Under the pieces are notes generated by a model, which searched no databases, was not told where the DNA came from, and saw nothing but the letters and a program-made list of their open reading frames with translations. Positions 41,837 to 48,502 of a stretch of 48,502 bases of DNA are shown here, one piece after another. The position numbers and the translations under genes are program-made. Within the stretch, counting starts at the first letter, position 1, and the number at the start of each line of letters is the position of its first letter. Source of the DNA: Reclinomonas americana ATCC 50394 (Eukaryota; Jakobida; Jakobea; Jakobida); NCBI GenBank assembly GCA_048213135.1, contig PS015240.1, positions 1-48,502 of the forward strand, in the 5' to 3' direction.

Positions 41837-44800
41837 TCATCTCCTGGGCCCAACATACGTGTGGAAGCCAAACTCTGCACCCGCGTCGAACCCACCTACT
41901 TTTGCTCGGCACACCGGACACGAGTCACCACGCGCCACCAGCTGCGCTGCGCACTTGCGACACACGACCTGGTGCTGGCACGGACTTAGGCACGTGTCGC
42001 GCCATCCATCACACAGGATGCACGCTCGGCGGCACGATAGGGCCGCCAAGTCGCGCAGTTCCGCCACGAATTCATCCGCAGACGGGCGACGATCGGGTCG
42101 GTGATTGACGCACCTGCCAGCGCATTTTGTGAGCTGCACGCGAGCGCAACACGACAAGCTCGTGCACACTCATCAAACCTCACTGCGAGTCGCACGATGC
42201 GCTCACACATGGGCGCGGGCCACACGCGGCCCACTCCTTGGTCCGCCAGCTGCGCAGCCACGTCGGTAAAGGCGGCCGCCGACGCCTCGTCTTCGACAAG
42301 GTCCTCCAGTTCGTCAATCTTCTTGTGCACGCGTTCAATCGGCAGGCCACTGAAGAGCTGTAGGAGGATGAGTCCGAGGCAGAAAATGTCGGCACTGGGT
42401 CGGAGCTCGCCGCGCAGTGCTTTCGGGTCGGCGTACGAGAGGTCGCCGGCAAACGTCACGGACATGTGCGTCTGGAAAATGGGGGGGAAGTGAGGGGTGG
42501 AAGAGAAGGTTGTGTGTGTGAGGTGGACGCACTCCAGCGGTGCGGAACCAGTGCGCCACCCCCATGTCTGCCACGTGTGCCTGCCCGTACTTGTCGAAGA
42601 GGATGTTGGCGGGTTTGAGGTCGCGATGGATGACTGCGCATGTGGGGAAGGGTGGGCACACAAGAGGGAAAGGAGGGGGGAACGAGGGAGGGTAGATTGG
42701 AGTGTGACTCACCGTTCTGGCAATGTGGAGAGGAGAGGGAGGAGGGAGGAGGGAGGAGGGGGAAGGGAGGGTAAGAAAAACAAAGCAAGGGTGACGGATG
42801 ATCACGAAGAAACGCAGAAGGGAAAAAACACGATAACTTCGAGAGAAACTGCAAGAGGGTTAGCGGGAGAAGGAGAAAGGAACCAAGAAAATGAGATACA
42901 AGTTGATTACGAAGGGAGATGACAGAAACAAGAAAGAGAGGAACAAAGAGACGACAGAAAGGATATAGAGGTGAACAGGTGAGAGAGAGAGTAAGTACAA
43001 GAGAGACGCAAGATGTTAAGCGGCAGACGTGCGGAAATGCAAGTGAGAGAGAGAGAGCAAAAGCAAGTGCTGATCACGACAGAGAAAACAGAAAGAGAAG
43101 AACACGGTACACAGATGAAGTCCCTGAGAATGGCAAGACGGCAAGAGTTAGAGAAAGGAAATGGAGACGAGAGAGAGAGAGAGTGAGTGAGAGAGAGCAA
43201 AAGCAAGAGCTGATCACGACAGAGAAACAGAAAGAGAAGAAAATGTTACACAGATAAGCTTTCGTGCAGGAGAATGGCAGAGGGCAAGTTGAGAGGAGAG
43301 CACAAGAAACGAGCAAGAGAGAAAGTGAGGAACAAAGAACTGAGACACGAGCTGATCTGAAGAGAGACGACCAGGAAGAACGCGTTACACTGATGAAGCT
43401 TGCGTACAAGAGATGGCAGAGGGCATGACTGAGAGGAAGGACATGGAGAACAGTGGTAGAGGAGCGAGCACGAAAGGAAAGCATCAAACAAATGAAGTGG
43501 CAGACAGACAGACAGACAGACAGAGAGAGGGAGTGAGAGAGAGAGTGAGTGATATCATCGACGACGCACAATAACTAGCGATGTAACGGGCCGTGAAAGC
43601 CAAGCAATGAGGCGAGTGTAACATCGAGAATAAAAGAAAGCAACACGGGGAATGACACGAAAGAGTGCAGGTCCATCAACTGTGGCTTCCCCCCGCATAC
43701 GACTCACAATCCTGCGACCAGCACCAGTAAGCCACCAGCGCCAAGCACATGCTTCACCACGCAAGATGCGTTGCGCAACTTGTGTAATGCAGCCACCACC
43801 TCCGCACACCGCAGAATGCAGTTCATGCGGTCCTCTATCGTCATGACTGGCAGTCCGCGTGCCGCATGCTGGAGCAGGCGATGCTCCAGGTTGTCCGCAC
43901 TGGTCGCAAATGAGTGACAACATCTCCTCATCCTTCCCTCTGACCACGCACCTCATCGCCTCCAGCACAATGCATCGCTTGCCGTCGTCCGATTCAGCGA
44001 ATCCCAGCATGCGTACCACGCCAGGCACGGTGACGGCTTTCAGTTTCTCGAGCTACATCGCCAACACATAAATGAGCACAAGAACCTCGCTTCACCCAGA
44101 CCAAGACCACACGCACCTCGTTCGAAAACGACTCGATGCACCACGGGGCGCCGCTGTCAAACACCTTCACCGCCACATCAACACCATTCCACTGCCCGGC
44201 AAACACGTCAGCTTGACCGCCGCCACCGAGGCGACGAGAGAAACTGCTGGTGATGGCCTCCAGTCGCTCCCAGGTGAACACCGCGAGGGGCACTGCAAGT
44301 AAGAGAGGGTGCTCAGGATCGACCTCGCAAGAGTCGACTTGCGGCATAACACACAAACCTCGCAGATTCAGCTCCTGCTGCGCCGACTCAAGGTCTGCAG
44401 CCAGTCGTGCGGCGCGGGCATGTTCCTCGTGCAGTCGCTCATCCAGCGCCTCCAGTGCCTGCTGCAGCGACTCGCACTGCGCCTGCAGCATATCGGTGGC
44501 CGCCTGCTTCTCCTCCTTGGTCGCGGCCAGCTCCCGACGCAACTGCGCTGCGGTACTCTTGTAGCGCTGTGCTCGCTGCTCGGCCTCCTCTCGCTGCGCC
44601 TCCAGCTCTGCCATGGAGCTCTCGTACTCCTCCGCCTCCTGCACGGCCACCGCCTGCTGCTCCTCCAGTTCGCGACGCAGCCGCTCGGCGGTGCGCGCTT
44701 GTGTATCGGTTGCCGCACGCTGCTGCTCCATGTCACGCTGCAGTTGCGTCGTGGCGAGTCGCTGCTCGTCAAGTTCGCGCTGCTTGTCGGCGAGGGTGGT

Positions 44801-47800
44801 CTCCATGTCGCGCAGCTGGCGTGCAAGTTCAGAGGCAGCGGGTGTCATTGTCTGTAGAGGAGAAGGGGAAGGGGAAGGGGAAGGGGAAGGGGAAGGGGAA
44901 GAGAGTGAGCGAAGAGAGTGAGAGAAGCGAACTCTCTTCTCTTTGAAAAAAGACAGAGAGCGCGATGAAGGGGAAGAGAGTGAGCGTAATGGAGAAGAGA
45001 ATGGGCGATGCGAAATCGCTTCTCTTTGAAAATGGAGGAGAGCATGAAGTAGAAGAGAGTGAGCAGCAGGGTTTCGTCTGAGGCAAACCGATTCTTGTGC
45101 GGGTGGCGCTGCAGGTGGACATGTGAGTTCGAAAAAGAGACGAGGAAGGGAAGGTAGGAATCGGGTGAGACTCACCGGCGCTGGTCGGCACAGGTGGTTG
45201 GACGCTCGAGGCGGAGGAAGAGGCGCCGGCTGGTGAGTTGGAGGGAGGAAAGTGAGAAGAGAGAGAGAGAGAGGGGAGACAAAGGGAATGAGAAGGCGGA
45301 AGATAATGGGGGAACACGATGGGAGAAGACATGGGGAGAAGACGAAGGGGGGAAGACGATGGGGGAAAACATGGGGGAAGACATGGGGAAGACATGGGGG
45401 AAGACATNNNNNNNNNNNNNNNNNNNNNNNNNNNNNNNNNNNNNNNNNNNNNNNNNNNNNNNNNNNNNNNNNNNNNNNNNNNNNNNNNNNNNNNNNNNNN
45501 NNNNNNNNNNNNNNNNNNNNNNNNNNNNNNNNNNNNNNNNNNNNNNNNNNNNNNNNNNNNNNNNNNNNNNNNNNNNNNNNNNNNNNNNNNNNNNNNNNNN
45601 NNNNNNNNNNNNNNNNNNNNNNNNNNNNNNNNNNNNNNNNNNNNNNNNNNNNNNNNNNNNNNNNNNNNNNNNNNNNNNNNNNNNNNNNNNNNNNNNNNNN
45701 NNNNNNNNNNNNNNNNNNNNNNNNNNNNNNNNNNNNNNNNNNNNNNNNNNNNNNNNNNNNNNNNNNNNNNNNNNNNNNNNNNNNNNNNNNNNNNNNNNNN
45801 NNNNNNNNNNNNNNNNNNNNNNNNNNNNNNNNNNNNNNNNNNNNNNNNNNNNNNNNNNNNNNNNNNNNNNNNNNNNNNNNNNNNNNNNNNNNNNNNNNNN
45901 NNNNNNNNNNNNNNNNNNNNNNNNNNNNNNNNNNNNNNNNNNNNNNNNNNNNNNNNNNNNNNNNNNNNNNNNNNNNNNNNNNNNNNNNNNNNNNNNNNNN
46001 NNNNNNNNNNNNNNNNNNNNNNNNNNNNNNNNNNNNNNNNNNNNNNNNNNNNNNNNNNNNNNNNNNNNNNNNNNNNNNNNNNNNNNNNNNNNNNNNNNNN
46101 NNNNNNNNNNNNNNNNNNNNNNNNNNNNNNNNNNNNNNNNNNNNNNNNNNNNNNNNNNNNNNNNNNNNNNNNNNNNNNNNNNNNNNNNNNNNNNNNNNNN
46201 NNNNNNNNNNNNNNNNNNNNNNNNNNNNNNNNNNNNNNNNNNNNNNNNNNNNNNNNNNNNNNNNNNNNNNNNNNNNNNNNNNNNNNNNNNNNNNNNNNNN
46301 NNNNNNNNNNNNNNNNNNNNNNNNNNNNNNNNNNNNNNNNNNNNNNNNNNNNNNNNNNNNNNNNNNNNNNNNNNNNNNNNNNNNNNNCGAACGGGGAAGA
46401 GAAGGGGAAGACAAAGGGAATGAGAAGGGGGAAGACCATGGGGGAAGACCATGGGGGAAGACCAGGGGGAAGACGGCAGGGAGGAAGACGATGGGGGAAG
46501 ACGATGGGGGGAAGACATGGGGGAAGACACGGGGGAAGACATGGGGGAAGACGGAAGAGGGAAGACGGAAGAGGGAAGACGAAGCGAGAAAGAGAAGGGA
46601 GAAGAGCAGGGGAAGAGAGAAGAGGGAGAGACGAACTACAAGAATGCAAGCAACGACCACAATGCAGACGACAATAGACACAGCGATGCGAGACTGCCGC
46701 GTGTGACGCACTTGATCGAGAATGATGTCGCGGGTGATGAGGAGGAGGGACACCGCTGGACGACGCAGAGAGGCCTGCACTGTGTTGTGAGCACGCTGAA
46801 TCGTGAACGTAGAATGCACGAAGTGAGTGGTGTACCTGATGCGGCGGAACGATGCCTTTCGATTTTCGATCCAGCGGCTGGCGAGCTCGGCAAGGCGGCT
46901 GCAGTGGCGTGAGTTGGATGAGTGAAGGGAGTGTGCTCTCTTAGTTAGCGAACCTGAGGCTGCTGCATTGAGAGAGTGAGTGATGATGATACGTAGACGA
47001 GCAATGTGACTGCCACACACCAGATGACTTCTCCGCCGAGGAGTTCGAGGGTGAGCTGGGCAATGCTCCTCCTGGATAAAAAGGTGAGCTGTTGCACTTC
47101 AATAATAGCTTTCATGCAGGCCAGCTAACCGGATGAAGCTGTGCAAGGAATGCCAGAAGCAGGTCAGAATCAGGTGTGTTTATGGAATGGGATACACAAG
47201 GATCAACACGGACCTGGGTAAGCACACAATGAGCTCATCAATACCACGCAAGAACGAAACAAAGGATCAACACACACGGATACCTGCAGCTTGTGAAGGC
47301 ACACTAGCGCGTCTTGGATGCAGTGATTCGTCGTCAGTGGCATTAATGGACGCACTGGATCGTCGTTGCTCCAACGAACTCGCTGCACGGCGGCACCGCA
47401 TGAGACACAACGCACATTCCACCATCACCGACAGGTCCAAACTCACCGACATCAGCAGGCCGCGCAGCCTCTTGTGGCGTGGCGCTGGCGCTGGCCATCA
47501 ATGCACTCGCCGATGGAGCGTTGGAGCCTGGTAACAGAGAGTAAGACTAAGAGGCACACATTTTCCAGAATGAGACAGTCAGCTGGCCAGCACACCTGAA
47601 AACGATCCCTCCACCACGCGTTTGCCGCCGACACCTGCGACGAGAGGAATGAGAGGAGTCGGTGCTGCGGTTGGCGATGGCTGCACAGACCGGCCACCAG
47701 CCCAGAAGGAGCGCTGGCTCCCTTGACGAGGCGCGCCGGTGGTGGTGGTCGCACGGGTGTGCTGTCAATCTCGGCGGTGACTGCAGCGGGGAAGGTGAGG

Positions 47801-48502
47801 GGAATGCGAGAACGACAGACGAAAAAGAGAGGGTGAGAAATGCTCACCGGTGTTCGAAGTGGCGATGCTGTGGCGTGGCTCTGCTGCACAAAGAAAGAGA
47901 AAGAGGGAGAGATGAGAATCGGGAAAGAGGAAGGGGGGAAAGGGAAACAGGAGAGGTGGCAGAGGGGTAAGATAAACACACCGGTATTCGCGGTGGTGAT
48001 GCCGTGGCGCGAGTCTGCAAAAAGAGAGAGAAGGACACGACGTGAGATGAGAAACGAGAAAGAGTGAGGGGAAAAGGAAAACAAGAGAGGAGGCAGAGAG
48101 AACATGTGGCGCATGAGAAAAACGCACCTGCATTCGCAGTGGCGATGCTGTGGCGCGGCTCTGTAGATAGATAGATAGAGAAAGAGAGAGAGAGAGGGAG
48201 AGTGAGTGAAACGGAAAGTGAAAGAGAGAGAAAGGGACAGAGAAGAGATAGACTCGTTTTTGAGATGAGGAACAGGAAAGAGAGAAAGAGGAGGCACCGA
48301 GAACTTGTGGTGGATGAGAATAACGCACCGGTGTCCACAGTGGCCATGCTATGGCGCGGCTCTGCAGGAAGAGAAAGAGACTCGTCGTGAGGTGAGTCAC
48401 GAATATCGCCGAAAAATACAAAGGTAGATACCAACCAATCGCAATTGCATCATGATCCACCACCACCTCCCTCTCTTCGCCATCATCGCCGCCCTCCAAC
48501 AC
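41837..48502 (-). CDS. Coiled-coil / TKL-type kinase / RING finger protein, 5' partial, with many small exons
   Basis: Exons (minus): 48502-48436, 48361-48329, 48160-48128, 48014-47982, 47880-47848, 47780-47691, 47634-47596, 47527-47447, 47382-47284, 47071-47021, 46898-46836, 46774-46712, gap, 45229-45176, 45108-45089, 44851-44359, 44292-44117, 44052-43952, 43899-43761, 42716-42713, 42633-42533, 42471-42184, 42133-41837. The N-terminal exons encode Ser/Pro/Ala-rich disordered sequence and are all phase 1-1 up to the gap. Next come a coiled coil (MTPAASELARQLRDMETTLA onward, about 150 residues), then FTWERLEAITSSFSRRLGGG, VDVAVKVFDS, VIHRDLKPANILF, DMG in place of DFG, and SYADPKALRGELRPSADIFC. 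The C-terminus has a C3HC4-type RING: CILCDGWRDTCLSPCQHQVV then CRKC...CPVC. Lys, HRD and the Gly loop are intact, so activity is plausible despite DMG. RING fingers usually confer E3 ubiquitin ligase activity. Confidence 0.8.
42720..43560 (-). repeat. Intronic tandem repeat, period about 140 bp, in the kinase gene
   Basis: Units containing GCTGATCACGACAGAGAAA, CAGAAAGAGAAGAA and ACACAGATGAAG recur; TGATCACG-type cores lie at 43071, 43211 and 43353 (spacings 140 and 142), with more diverged copies at 42799 and 42904. The array lies in the intron between exon 43899-43761 and the 4-nt exon. Confidence 0.7.
44865..44900 (+). repeat. GGGGAA hexanucleotide repeat
   Basis: Six GGGGAA units on the plus strand, the template strand of the kinase gene intron next to the coiled-coil exon acceptor. 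Four or more G4 runs make a G-quadruplex possible in DNA; in the transcript the tract is pyrimidine-rich and serves the acceptor. Confidence 0.9.
45300..46600 (+). repeat. GGGGGAAGAC(A/G)TG minisatellite with a 980-N gap
   Basis: Units of 12-15 bp (GGGGGAAGACATG, GGGGGAAGACGATG, GGGGGAAGACCATG) lie on both sides of the gap at 45408-46387. It falls between kinase-gene exons 46774-46712 and 45229-45176, so exons may be hidden in the gap. Confidence 0.9.
47848..48361 (-). repeat. Four tandem 33-nt repeat exons
   Basis: Exons 48361-48329, 48160-48128, 48014-47982 and 47880-47848 are each exactly 33 nt, phase 1 at both ends, and encode EPRHSMATVDT, EPRHSIATANA, DSRHGITTANT and EPRHSIATSNT. Each has its own CT-rich acceptor and a GTGCGT/GTGTGT/GTGAGC donor. 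Flanking introns are related, so the unit of duplication was exon plus intron (about 130-200 bp). Confidence 0.85.

Noticed and set aside
42720-43360. CRISPR-like array in the kinase intron
   Set aside because: The repeats are about 140 bp, diverged and contiguous without unique spacers, and the host is a eukaryote.
46636-46774. A hydrophobic stretch (SIVVCIVVVACILVV) that would make the kinase a membrane receptor
   Set aside because: It lies in an intron, in a frame not joined to any flanking exon; the phase-1 exon series gives a disordered cytosolic-type N-terminus instead.
43994-47020. A 1000-codon minus-strand open frame across the minisatellite and gap
   Set aside because: Most of it is N and repeat. 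Splice phases show the true frame upstream of the gap differs from this one; only the coiled-coil and kinase exons are kept.
47021-47089. Plus-strand fragment DDFSAEEFEGELGNAPPG with an acceptor and stop
   Set aside because: It is antisense to a phase-1 kinase exon (GGALPSSPSNSSAEKSS) with good splice sites on the minus strand, and it has no upstream partner exon.

Overview
This is nuclear DNA from a microbial eukaryote, on a draft scaffold with twelve runs of N. The evidence is split genes with GT-AG introns, eukaryote-only proteins (actin, COP9 signalosome subunit 3, PEN-2 of gamma-secretase, RAD51D, the Rtr1/RPAP2 CTD phosphatase, mitochondrial uL23), standard stop codons, and dense CT/GA/CA microsatellites in introns. 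I cannot name the species. The actin is divergent and intron-rich, which argues against animals, fungi and plants, but the lineage stays open. All exon models below were built by hand from splice signals, reading-frame phase and protein-family alignment recalled from general knowledge; none was checked by search or RNA data.

Layout: (1) 0.16-3.4 kb, minus: Rtr1/RPAP2-like gene. (2) 4.3-4.8 kb: tandem repeat with TGACGTCA sites, in the divergent promoter of (1) and (3). (3) 4.8-7.2 kb, plus: RAD51D-like recombinase paralogue. (4) 7.9-16.6 kb, minus: seven head-to-tail intronless WD40 genes. (5) 16.75-17.6 kb, minus: tail-anchored membrane protein. (6) 18.0-20.9 kb, minus: CSN3. (7) 21.0-21.75 kb: tandem repeat of about 150 bp in the divergent promoter of CSN3 and PEN-2. 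(8) 21.8-23.0 kb, plus: PEN-2 with a candidate AT-AC intron. (9) 23.0-24.7 kb, minus: uL23m. (10) 24.9-26.0 kb: CA-repeat-flanked gap. (11) 26.6-29.9 kb, minus: leucine-rich-repeat protein with a RAMA-like C-terminus. (12) 30.7-37.1 kb: five more WD40 genes, one minus and four plus, with a 66-bp divergent start. (13) 37.2-38.8 kb, minus: actin in eight exons. (14) 39.3-41.7 kb, plus: three tandem intronless Gln-rich paralogues. (15) 41.8 kb to the window end, minus: a large gene with many small phase-1 exons, a coiled coil, a TKL-type kinase and a C-terminal RING finger.

Two things stand out. First, the twelve WD40 paralogues are intronless in an otherwise intron-dense neighbourhood, share a private C-terminal tail, and each start codon has a GTCC...GGAC inverted repeat, almost always exactly 18 nt long, 23-89 nt upstream. 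One copy is shared by the divergent pair. This looks like a co-regulated multigene family. Second, the kinase-RING gene has an N-terminal region made of symmetric phase-1 exons, including four tandem 33-nt exons that each encode a variant of the same 11-residue repeat, plus a 4-nt micro-exon just before the HRD catalytic loop.
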